From the NCBI GenBank assembly GCA_964641455.1, contig CAZXLH010000074.1:1-6571 (forward strand): a stretch of 6,571 nt of DNA. The letters are read 5' to 3'. The stretch is from DTU015 sp964641455. Its GTDB lineage: Bacteria; Bacillota; Sulfobacillia; Fermentithermobacillales; Fermentithermobacillaceae. Positions 1 through 6,473 of this stretch are shown here, in pieces (the first letter of the stretch is position 1; every line of letters begins with the position of its first letter). The notes below the pieces were generated by a model. That model did no database searches and was not told where the DNA came from. It was given only the letters and a program-made list of their open reading frames with translations. The position numbers and the translations under genes are program-made.

Positions 1-1670
1 CCTGAAATATCAGTGACCTGTTCGGTAGTAGAAAAACCGGGTGCAAATATGAATTGATATATCTCGTTGTCTGTCAGGGTTGCATTAGTCTTCATGAGCC
101 TAAGTTCAACGGCCTTTTCTGCTATATAATCTTTGTCCAACCCTCTGCCATCATCTTGTACTCGTATAGCCACACTGCCACCTTGGTGAAAAGCTGATAG
201 ATGTACTTGCCCTTGACTGGGCTTGCCTAATCTTTCTCTTTCATCAGGCGGCTCTATGCCATGGTCAATGGCATTGCGTACCAGGTGGGTCAAAGGGCTG
301 GTTATGAGTTCTACAACTTTTCTATCTAATTCAGTATCTCCGCCATCACATACAAAATTTACTTTTACCCCAGTCTTATGAGATAAATCCCTAACAACAC
401 GTGCAAGTTTATTAAATGTAGACTCAAGAGATACCATACGCATACCCATGGTAAGTTCCTGCAGTTGGCGAACAATCTTGTTCATCCGGCTTACATTTTG
501 CACAAGTTTTGAGTCAACCTGTTCCAAGTTCTCAACTTCTTGGCTTACCATTGAATTGGCTATTACCAGCTCGCCAATTTCATCCAGCAAAGCATCTAAC
601 CGTTTAGTGCTTACGCGCACAACCTCGTCACTTTGAGCCTGGTGCCTTATTGAATTGACTGAGTTTTTTCTGGTTTTTTCTGTATTTGATTCTTTGTTAG
701 ATTGGGTCTTAGATTGCACAGATTCCCTACTGTCAACTTTGCTGCCAAAATCGTTGGTATTAACATCTTCTTTGTTAAGTTCATCCCCAAAGTAACTCTT
801 GCCGGAATCATCGCAAACATCCTTAAGTTGGCCACTTTGTGCGCAATGCTCCTTTAGGGAATTTACAACATCCCAAAAGGCAGGGGGAGTCTTGTATGGA
901 GTATCTGCTCCACCAGATTGCTTCAAGAATCCTATCATCTCTTTTAGAAGATCCAAAGCCTGAAATACGGTTTCAATCAAAGCACCCTTGAACTCCAGTG
1001 TGCCTGTCCTTGTGCATTCCATAAGAGACTCTGCGTGATGACAAAGCTTCTGAAAATCATCAAGGCCGACAAACCCGGATATTCCTTTAATGTTATGAAA
1101 GCATCGGAAAACTTCATCCAAATGAGCTCGATCGCCAGGGTTTTTCTCAAGGGCTATTAGCGATATCTCTGCGCTATCGATCGACTCTTCGACCTCTGCA
1201 ATAAACATCATGCTGTCTGGATCGTTAGGATTAAAGTCCAATATCACCAGTGGGTGTTTGGGCTCAGAATCAGACTTAGTTTGCGTATCAACTTGGCCAA
1301 GTTGGGTGTCAAGTTTTTCAGCCTGTGCGAGTTCATCATGTGTAATTGCATCCAAAGTTTCATTTATAGAAGAGTGGGCTGTTTGCAAGGCCCAATCCCG
1401 AACATCACGCTGCAACATCTGAATGGAAGTGCAAAGAGCAGCATAACCCTTGTCAAAAGGCAAACGTTCCTTTTGGATTTCTTGTATAAGCAAAAGAATC
1501 TGTCTTGCCAATTTACCGGCTTTCGCGCGGGGCTGAGTGTACTCCTGCAGCCGCTCAGCAATTGTGGCTATTACCTCCAACATATGATCATCGGGATGCT
1601 CCATATCCAAAACAAGGCTTGCCAGAATGTCCAAATCCACTTCAAGTGCTGCATCATGTTCTTTATACAT
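1..1670 (-). CDS. cheA: CheA-type chemotaxis histidine kinase, partial (C-terminus beyond window)
   Basis: Autophosphorylating kinase that passes phosphate to CheY-type regulators under receptor control. The frame is open for 556 codons from ATG 1670 to the left edge. Residues 1-145 are a mostly helical region I cannot assign. Residues about 150-255 form the phosphotransfer (P1/Hpt) domain with H-box FHNIKG and phospho-acceptor His192. Residues about 260-349 are a polar Ser/Asn/Lys-rich linker; no P2 CheY-binding domain is visible. The P3 dimerisation domain starts near Val350 (VVRVSTKRLDALLDEIGELV) and includes LQELTMGMRMV. The P4 ATPase domain has the N-box NAIDHGIE (Asn466), G1 box DDGRGLD (from Asp506) and the ATP-lid region APGFSTTEQV. 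The fragment stops before the G2 box and the CheW-binding P5 domain. ATG 1670 is preceded by GGAAGG at 5 bases; an in-frame ATG at 1733 would add 21 residues but has no visible ribosome site. Family assignment is secure; whether it serves motility or another chemosensory pathway is not shown. Confidence 0.95.
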   Translation of the reverse strand, partial: MYKEHDAALEVDLDILASLVLDMEHPDDHMLEVIATIAERLQEYTQPRAKAGKLARQILLLIQEIQKERLPFDKGYAALCTSIQMLQRDVRDWALQTAHSSINETLDAITHDELAQAEKLDTQLGQVDTQTKSDSEPKHPLVILDFNPNDPDSMMFIAEVEESIDSAEISLIALEKNPGDRAHLDEVFRCFHNIKGISGFVGLDDFQKLCHHAESLMECTRTGTLEFKGALIETVFQALDLLKEMIGFLKQSGGADTPYKTPPAFWDVVNSLKEHCAQSGQLKDVCDDSGKSYFGDELNKEDVNTNDFGSKVDSRESVQSKTQSNKESNTEKTRKNSVNSIRHQAQSDEVVRVSTKRLDALLDEIGELVIANSMVSQEVENLEQVDSKLVQNVSRMNKIVRQLQELTMGMRMVSLESTFNKLARVVRDLSHKTGVKVNFVCDGGDTELDRKVVELITSPLTHLVRNAIDHGIEPPDERERLGKPSQGQVHLSAFHQGGSVAIRVQDDGRGLDKDYIAEKAVELRLMKTNATLTDNEIYQFIFAPGFSTTEQVTDIS

Positions 1671-1675
1671 TGCTA

Positions 1676-1681
1676 CCTTCC
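1676..1681 (-). promoter_or_regulatory. ribosome binding site of cheA
   Basis: GGAAGG on the minus strand, five bases before ATG 1670. It decides the start in favour of 1670 over the in-frame ATG at 1733, which has no purine-rich stretch at a suitable distance. Confidence 0.7.
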
Positions 1682-1800
1682 ACTCGCCTTCCCTACCTGC
1701 TAATACAAAGTGCAAGGTTTTTGTTTTGTACATGCTAAATTGTGATGATTAAGCAGTATGCCTAATGAGGAATATCGTGATGAAACCTGAGGCCTTGAAC

Positions 1801-1837
1801 AATTAACAACAAAAACAAACTAAACAAAATTAACAAC
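1801..1837. repeat. 10-bp direct repeat in an A/C-rich tract upstream of cheA
   Basis: AATTAACAAC occurs at 1801-1810 and again, exactly, at 1828-1837 (period 27). The bases between and around are almost all A and C on the plus strand, so the cheA-sense strand is T/G-rich. The repeat may simply follow from the low complexity of the tract; a leader or protein-binding role is possible but not shown. Confidence 0.5.
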
Positions 1838-1924
1838 CTACGATGAATGAAACACTTTATCTCAAACGATTGGTAAGATGCATAAACGGGTCCACTTGTT
1901 TTGTCTGGCGAAAGGTTTTGATGT

Positions 1925-1955
1925 AAAAACTTAGGCGCACTTTAAGCGGGCTTAA
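1925..1955 (-). terminator. possible weak intrinsic terminator after the deacetylase gene
   Basis: On the minus strand TTAAGCCCGC and GTGCGCCTAA can pair as a stem of about ten positions with two mismatches and one G-T pair around the loop TTAAA. It is followed by G and five T. It lies about 65 bases after the deacetylase stop codon, in the right orientation. The imperfect stem makes it weak, and an accidental match is possible. Confidence 0.35.
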
Positions 1956-2021
1956 TTCTTAATTGGAAATAAACTCTAATGCCGAAACTTTTGAGGAACG
2001 CATGGGACAGACATGGCTGTT

Positions 2022-3620
2022 TCATTTTTCGGCTTCCCGCCGGTATATCTTTCCTGCTTCTAAAGCCACACCTTTTGCTTCATACAGTTCACTTATGGTA
2101 ACAAGCTGGTAACCGCGGCTCTTAAGTTCGGGAACTATTGTTTTGACTGCTTCAGCTGTGCTCATGTAAATATCATGCATTAAGATGATGTCTCCGTCTT
2201 GCACATTTTCAAGTACTTTCTTACTAACGCATGAAGCGTCTCTCGATTCCCAATCTCTTGTATCCAGTGACCACAAAATCATAGGCATGTCAATGTTTTC
2301 CCTTATTTCATCATTATAAGACCCATAGGTTGGCCTCATTATCACTGGCTCAATGCCGGTAACTAATTTTACAGCCTTCTGGGTTCTTTCAATTTGCTCC
2401 TCCAATTCCTCTTGAGAAAGGGTAGTAAGCTGCTTGTGGCTCAAACTGTGATTCCCTATTTCATTACCTTCAGTAATCATACGAATCAGTATGGCTTCAT
2501 TGTCAGGTACTCGATTTCCAAGCACAAAGAAAGTTGCAACTGCGTCATGTTGCTTCAAAGTATCAAGTATTGAACCTGTGGTTTGGGCAAAAGGCCCATC
2601 ATCAAAGGTCAATGCTACCATAGGTTTGTGAGGATCGATTTCCCGAACCGGCACTGAAACTCCCGGCCCTTCATCCAACCCAGGATCTCTTGGATAGTCC
2701 GCGCTTTCATGTAAGTCATCTTCTTCATGGGGATCTGAAGAACCTGAGGGGTCAAATGAGTCATTCAAATATGATGTAAGATCAAAAATGCCATCCAGGT
2801 TTTCATAAGAAATCTTTACCTTCGGTTCTCCGGCCGCACCTGCAAATATTTGATACTTCTGAAACAAAAACACAGCATGTTCGTTTGTAAGCACAAAATT
2901 AGCGTAGTTATCGAAAACCGGCACTGTTCCACTCATGAACAGGTCAGAGTCAAAATAATCTTCATAATCAGGGTTAGATCTCAAACTGTTTCTGACAATC
3001 TGGGCAAGTTTGGGCAAACTGCCGTGGACCATAATATCTTTTAGCAATACCGGTTGCTCAGTTTCCAAATCATATATTGAAGTTTCAATTTGAACATCAG
3101 GATGAGCATAATACGGCATGTTCTTAATAATAGTAAACTTGATGCTGGCGAGTCTATCCTTTAGCAACCAGGTTTCATAATCAATATTGAGTTCAGCTTT
3201 TCGATCGGAGTGCTTTGTTTCATAATCATCCACTTCATCTCTAAATTCCGATATGTTCTCTTCAACAAACTGTTTTGTGATACTATCTATTGCCTCTTTT
3301 TCGAAAATTGGATAGTGGGCGCCTATCACAGAATTTTCACCATATTCAATTATTGATTCTATTGTACCTGCTTCGTGATTTTCGGTATTTGATTGCTCAA
3401 GATACTTGTAACGTTCATCAGGAATCTTCTGAGTGCCGTTTCCCGAATCTTCCTCACCGGGAAAATATGCAGAAATCATACTCACTAGTCCGCAACCGAC
3501 TAAACATACGATTAACATGGACGGTAGAATCATCATCCAAATGTTAAACGATGCTGTGGGAGTCCCCGAAGTATCAGGCTCGTTCGCAGTTTTAGATGAC
3601 CGCAATTTGGGTAGTTTCAT
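2022..3620 (-). CDS. membrane-anchored polysaccharide deacetylase (PdaC-like: DUF3298 region plus NodB domain)
   Basis: Predicted metal-dependent deacetylase acting outside the cell on N-acetyl groups of wall glycan or a similar polysaccharide. Numbers count from ATG 3620 (532 residues). A polar cytoplasmic N-terminus is followed by a hydrophobic anchor (about 26-50). Next comes an extracytoplasmic module (about 85-285) like the PdaC/DUF3298 region of Bacillus PdaC, with the typical YYAHPD and YDLETEQPVLLKD stretches. An acidic Asp/Glu/Ser/Pro linker follows (about 290-330). The NodB domain (about 333-510) has TFDDGP (catalytic base Asp340, metal ligand Asp341), NHSLSH (ligands His391 and His395), RPTYG (usual form RPPYG), WSLDTRDW and ILMHD (His482). 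All catalytic residues are present. An in-frame TTG at 3704 would add 28 residues but lacks a good ribosome site, whereas ATG 3620 has AGAAGG nine bases upstream. LVGC inside the hydrophobic segment resembles a lipobox, so a lipoprotein is the alternative to a transmembrane anchor. Substrate (GlcNAc, MurNAc or other) cannot be read from sequence. Confidence 0.92.
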   Translation of the reverse strand: MKLPKLRSSKTANEPDTSGTPTASFNIWMMILPSMLIVCLVGCGLVSMISAYFPGEEDSGNGTQKIPDERYKYLEQSNTENHEAGTIESIIEYGENSVIGAHYPIFEKEAIDSITKQFVEENISEFRDEVDDYETKHSDRKAELNIDYETWLLKDRLASIKFTIIKNMPYYAHPDVQIETSIYDLETEQPVLLKDIMVHGSLPKLAQIVRNSLRSNPDYEDYFDSDLFMSGTVPVFDNYANFVLTNEHAVFLFQKYQIFAGAAGEPKVKISYENLDGIFDLTSYLNDSFDPSGSSDPHEEDDLHESADYPRDPGLDEGPGVSVPVREIDPHKPMVALTFDDGPFAQTTGSILDTLKQHDAVATFFVLGNRVPDNEAILIRMITEGNEIGNHSLSHKQLTTLSQEELEEQIERTQKAVKLVTGIEPVIMRPTYGSYNDEIRENIDMPMILWSLDTRDWESRDASCVSKKVLENVQDGDIILMHDIYMSTAEAVKTIVPELKSRGYQLVTISELYEAKGVALEAGKIYRREAEK

Positions 3621-3629
3621 TTTCCAGGA

Positions 3630-3635
3630 CCTTCT
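3630..3635 (-). promoter_or_regulatory. ribosome binding site deciding the deacetylase start
   Basis: AGAAGG on the minus strand, nine bases before ATG 3620. The longer frame from TTG 3704 has only a weak GAGAA-like stretch upstream, so the ATG is preferred. Confidence 0.55.
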
Positions 3636-3761
3636 TCGCAATACATTGTGCAAATTGGAACTTGCGCTACTTATTAGGTTAACATAACGTCGCCATAGTT
3701 CCAATATGTTCTCATTAAAAACCCTATGCTTTGAAAAAACAGTTGAGTACTAATGATGCTT

Positions 3762-3820
3762 GATGACTGAAGCGGAAAGGCAATGCGATTCGTGTGCCTC
3801 TGGTTACGAAGATGACTGAA
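3762..3820. repeat. 10-bp direct repeat pair
   Basis: GATGACTGAA is repeated exactly at 3762-3771 and 3811-3820, a period of 49 bases, in the gap upstream of the deacetylase gene. Function unknown. Confidence 0.5.
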
Positions 3821-3967
3821 TTTATCAATCAAAGCCAATTTGAAGATATTAGTGGGATCATTTTTCTGTTTGCCCATTTCTCTTTTAAGATTCAGGCAGC
3901 AACCTGGTTGGAATTCATCTGCAGAAGTGCTTCGGTAACTGACTATTTGAGGCGTGTTAGATTCAGC

Positions 3968-3991
3968 GATTAGTGGTTTGTAGAACTAATC
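3968..3991. repeat. inverted repeat (7-bp arms, 10-base loop)
   Basis: GATTAGT at 3968-3974 and ACTAATC at 3985-3991 are perfect inverted copies around ten bases. On the minus strand the 3985-3991 arm can also pair with the adjacent TAATC (4.5 kb-side neighbour, 3996-4000) across the loop AATG, so the two hairpins would be mutually exclusive. There is no T-tract after either, so this is not a standard terminator. It could be an operator or part of an RNA leader. Confidence 0.45.
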
Positions 3992-4081
3992 CATTGATTA
4001 TCATAGACTCACAATACTTCCTAGTCCAATTAGTGTCTACGTTCCTGCAAGTAACTATTGTATGCATGAACGGAATCACAG

Positions 4082-4117
4082 CACGCCTCGTAGTTAAGTC
4101 ACGCCTCATAGTTAAGA
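4082..4117. repeat. tandem duplication, two 18-bp units
   Basis: Two adjacent 18-base units begin at 4082 and 4100. Both read CACGCCTC, one variable base, then TAGTTAAG; the second unit has A for G at position nine and differs again at the last base. The core CACGCCTC also occurs inverted at 3949-3956 (GAGGCGTG). Located 56-91 bases after the sensor kinase stop codon. Confidence 0.7.
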
Positions 4118-4128
4118 ACTCTTCCGGC

Positions 4129-4153
4129 ATGTTTCATCCCCGATGTTTCATCC
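4129..4153. repeat. short direct repeat, two 11-bp copies with 14-base period
   Basis: ATGTTTCATCC occurs exactly at 4129-4139 and 4143-4153. It sits between the sensor kinase stop codon and the 18-base tandem pair, so two separate small duplications lie within 75 bases. Confidence 0.65.
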
Positions 4154-4172
4154 TCTACGTTTTTCTAGAAAA

Positions 4173-6473
4173 TCAGGCTGTTTCGAACCGGAGTTTGACT
4201 TTGAACTGGTCGCCGTCGATTTCGATGCCAAATTGGCCACCGCACGCTTCGGTGAAACTTTGGGCTATGGAAAGACCCAGGCCTGAGCCTTCGGTGCTTC
4301 TGGATCTGTCGCCTCTCGTAAAGCGCTGAAGTATCTCGTCTTCGTCAAAGTCCATTTCATAGTTAGCGGTATTCTTGATAGTTGCCACAGCTTCTTTTCC
4401 GCTGACGTTCAAATCGATAAATACCCGTGAACCCAGCAATGAATATTTGAGTGTGTTTGAAATCAGGTTCTGAAACACCCGGGAGATTTTAGTACCATCG
4501 CTTACAATATACACAGGCTCATCAGGCACGTTGACCCTGAAAGCCAGGCCTGAAGCATCAATGGATTCTGCCATATCCGCCAAGGCCTGGTTAATCAGCC
4601 GGGCCAAGTCGATTCTTTTTGTATCAAGTGACAAGTTATCGCTGGTCGCTTTGGATAAATCAAAAAGATCCTGAATCAAATTCGTCAGGCGTTCTGTTTT
4701 TCGGCCGAGAATGGCAATATAATCGTATACGTGTTCAGGCAGATTTTCTTCTTTAGCAAGCAGTTCTACATAGCTTACAATAGAAGTGAGCGGGGTCTTT
4801 AGATCATGAGATACGTTGGTAATCAGATCAACTTTCATTCGCTCTGATTTCACCTTCTCACTCACCGCCAAACTCATACCCTCTTGAATGTGATTGAGGT
4901 TTTGTGCTGCAGGGTAGATATCGGTATCGGGTGCCACATGCAGTTTGGTCTCCATCTCACCGTTTTTGATGTGTTCTATATGATCCATAAGAAGCCCCAG
5001 ATCGGCCACTGTCTTCCCATATCGACGCAGGTACCTATAGATAAAGTACAGGCCTATGCCGGCCAGGAGCAGGGCCACCACAAGTGCAAGTCCGGATCCT
5101 CCTCTTCCTCCTCCTGAAAAAGCCGTGAGAACAAGGAACACAGATAAGAAAGCCAGGACCGCCTCAGTAAAGACCAGAGCGTAAGCTCTCTTTAACATCA
5201 TCCTCTGCCATGGATATTTCCTCTCGTAATTCCGGTACCAGGCCAAGATTGAGTTAATTGAATTATGGCTGAAGAACCGTTTGCCGTTGATTATAAGATC
5301 AACGAGCATTACGTAAAACCACCAGAGGGCGACAATCACAATTCCACTGTTGACGGCAATACTAAACACGCCTCCGACGTAATCCCATCCCGGAAACAAA
5401 TAAGGGCCCAACGCCACAATCAGTATCAAAACAAACAGCGAAAGCAAAGCCTTTACTTCGAGCCACATCCTACCGGACCAAGAAGCAAGTTTCCGGTCAA
5501 ACGCGCGCTTCTCTCTGCGCCTGAACATTGAGTAAACAAATAGTGCCACTCCCAGTACCAATGCGCCCACATAAATTCGCCCTGCGACAAATAGGAGTTG
5601 CTGTTCTTGATAGTACCCGGAATATCCGTAGGGGTTCTTCACCAAAATGTCTTTAACTGCCAAAATCACCCGGCTATTGGCTATGCTATCCAGGTCTCCG
5701 GTATTTATGGTAAACTTAGACATAACCTCTCTATATCCGCTGTCCAGCCGCTTAGTATCAACAAGTTCGCCGTGGTCAACCACATATACCTTCTCACCGT
5801 TAAAATACCAATAGTACTCGTAGCCATCAGGCAAAACAGGCATGTTATCTGAACCTAAGATTGATGATAAGTCACCACTCACATTCTCTATTACCAATCC
5901 GGTGTCTTTGTTGATTGCGTAGTACTTAAGGTTCTCGCCTTCGCTGCTCCAAACCTGTTGCATGGATTCCAGCAAGCTATTATCAACAGAAGAATCGGTG
6001 ACTGAAGATAACAAAGTGTCAAAATACCGGCCGGTCCGTTCTCTAAAAGCGATGCTGTTTCTGTAATCAACAAAAGGAGCCTTCAATGCCTCCCAGTTTC
6101 CTCCTGAATGCCCCAACGCAGCCAAGGCAGTAACCATGCACACGCTGATTATGGTCAAGCCAAGGGCAAATGAGATCCACGCGGAAAAGGGCCTGGGTTT
6201 TCTTGCCTTTGTATCAGCTATTTCTAAAGCAGGTTTACCCTGCTTAGAGCCTGACGATTGAGACCTTCCAGGCTTTTTATCCGGCTCCTCGATACGAGAC
6301 TTGCCCATCCTCTCTTCTGGTGATTCTAATTGCTTAGATTCTTCAGCAGGTACCTGTTTGCTCTGCTCCTGAACCGGTGGGCTGGGTTTTACCGGTTTCT
6401 CATCAACTGGGTCCGGTACAACCTTGCCCTGCTCCTGGTTTACAGGTTCAGAATTTCTCAATTTTGTATCCAA
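4173..6473 (-). CDS. multi-pass membrane sensor histidine kinase (VanS/PhoR-like, two-component)
   Basis: Sensor of a two-component system, 766 residues, paired with the OmpR-family regulator encoded just upstream. Residues 1-95 are a hydrophilic Pro/Glu/Gln/Lys-rich tail. A first membrane segment (about 99-121) is followed by an extracytoplasmic part (about 122-292), then five more hydrophobic stretches (about 293-315, 340-360, 367-392, 430-452, 459-480). A HAMP-like linker (about 481-540) leads to the HisKA domain with NVSHDLKTPL (phospho-acceptor His556). The ATPase domain has the N-box FQNLISNTLKYS (Asn669, Asn673), F-box LQRFTRGDRSR and G2 box EGSGLGLSIA (about 728-737). The usual DxGxG G1 box is absent: IKNTANYE stands in its place, a variation I know from Firmicutes VanS-like kinases and compatible with activity. 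The start is TTG 6473, overlapping the regulator gene by 26 bases; AAGGTGG lies nine bases upstream, and an in-frame stop closely upstream allows no earlier start. The next in-frame ATG is codon 56. The signal sensed is unknown. Confidence 0.93.
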   Translation of the reverse strand: MDTKLRNSEPVNQEQGKVVPDPVDEKPVKPSPPVQEQSKQVPAEESKQLESPEERMGKSRIEEPDKKPGRSQSSGSKQGKPALEIADTKARKPRPFSAWISFALGLTIISVCMVTALAALGHSGGNWEALKAPFVDYRNSIAFRERTGRYFDTLLSSVTDSSVDNSLLESMQQVWSSEGENLKYYAINKDTGLVIENVSGDLSSILGSDNMPVLPDGYEYYWYFNGEKVYVVDHGELVDTKRLDSGYREVMSKFTINTGDLDSIANSRVILAVKDILVKNPYGYSGYYQEQQLLFVAGRIYVGALVLGVALFVYSMFRRREKRAFDRKLASWSGRMWLEVKALLSLFVLILIVALGPYLFPGWDYVGGVFSIAVNSGIVIVALWWFYVMLVDLIINGKRFFSHNSINSILAWYRNYERKYPWQRMMLKRAYALVFTEAVLAFLSVFLVLTAFSGGGRGGSGLALVVALLLAGIGLYFIYRYLRRYGKTVADLGLLMDHIEHIKNGEMETKLHVAPDTDIYPAAQNLNHIQEGMSLAVSEKVKSERMKVDLITNVSHDLKTPLTSIVSYVELLAKEENLPEHVYDYIAILGRKTERLTNLIQDLFDLSKATSDNLSLDTKRIDLARLINQALADMAESIDASGLAFRVNVPDEPVYIVSDGTKISRVFQNLISNTLKYSLLGSRVFIDLNVSGKEAVATIKNTANYEMDFDEDEILQRFTRGDRSRSTEGSGLGLSIAQSFTEACGGQFGIEIDGDQFKVKLRFETA

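Larger units (their letters stand above)
1671..2021. other. intergenic region between deacetylase gene and cheA
   Basis: This stretch of 351 bases holds no credible gene. Read on the minus strand it contains, in order, the 3' flank of the deacetylase gene, a weak terminator candidate (1925-1955), a strand-biased A/C-rich tract (about 1799-1838) and the cheA leader with its ribosome site. I looked for sigma-A, sigma-28 (flagellar) and sigma-54 promoter signatures ahead of cheA and found none good enough to list. I also saw no match to the conserved parts of the c-di-GMP-I riboswitch. The break between genes suggests that cheA has its own promoter, but the sequence does not show where. Confidence 0.6.
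3621..4172. other. long gene-free region between sensor kinase and deacetylase genes
   Basis: About 550 bases without a convincing gene (468 if the deacetylase starts at TTG 3704). The region holds two short tandem duplications just after the kinase gene (4082-4117 and 4129-4153), a hairpin with an alternative partner (3968-3991 and neighbours), a dispersed 10-base repeat (3762 and 3811), and five copies of ATTAGT/ACTAAT in mixed orientation. On the minus strand TTGGAC (4024-4029) and TATGAT (4000-4005), 18 bases apart, form a poor sigma-A promoter candidate for the deacetylase. No clear intrinsic terminator follows the kinase gene. It could be a regulated promoter region, a structured leader, or decayed sequence; the sequence alone does not decide. 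Confidence 0.6.

Noticed and set aside
1254..1703. 149-codon plus-strand reading frame
   Set aside because: It lies opposite the cheA coding sequence, whose protein matches the CheA family throughout; this is a shadow frame with no family resemblance.
2006..2019. Imperfect palindrome ACAGACATGGCTGT just after the deacetylase stop
   Set aside because: The arms are only four bases with a mismatch inside and no suitable T-tract on the minus strand; too weak to call an operator or terminator.
3702..3704. TTG 3704 as start of the deacetylase
   Set aside because: It keeps the frame open and is possible, but has no good ribosome site, whereas ATG 3620 has AGAAGG at nine bases. The extra 28 residues show no conserved motif.
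3674..3877. 67-codon minus-strand reading frame in the gap upstream of the deacetylase
   Set aside because: It starts with an ATG but has only a poorly spaced GAGAA ahead of it, has no recognisable domain, spans the repeat copies, and its composition does not look like a real protein. A short leader peptide cannot be excluded.
4000..4029. Sigma-A promoter TTGGAC / TATGAT with 18-base spacing on the minus strand
   Set aside because: The -35 match is poor and AT-rich DNA gives such matches by chance, so it is mentioned in the gap description only and not listed as a feature.
3621..4172. Riboswitch or known structured RNA in the long gap
   Set aside because: I looked for conserved parts of c-di-GMP-type riboswitches and other familiar GC-rich cores and saw none; only AT-rich hairpins are present.
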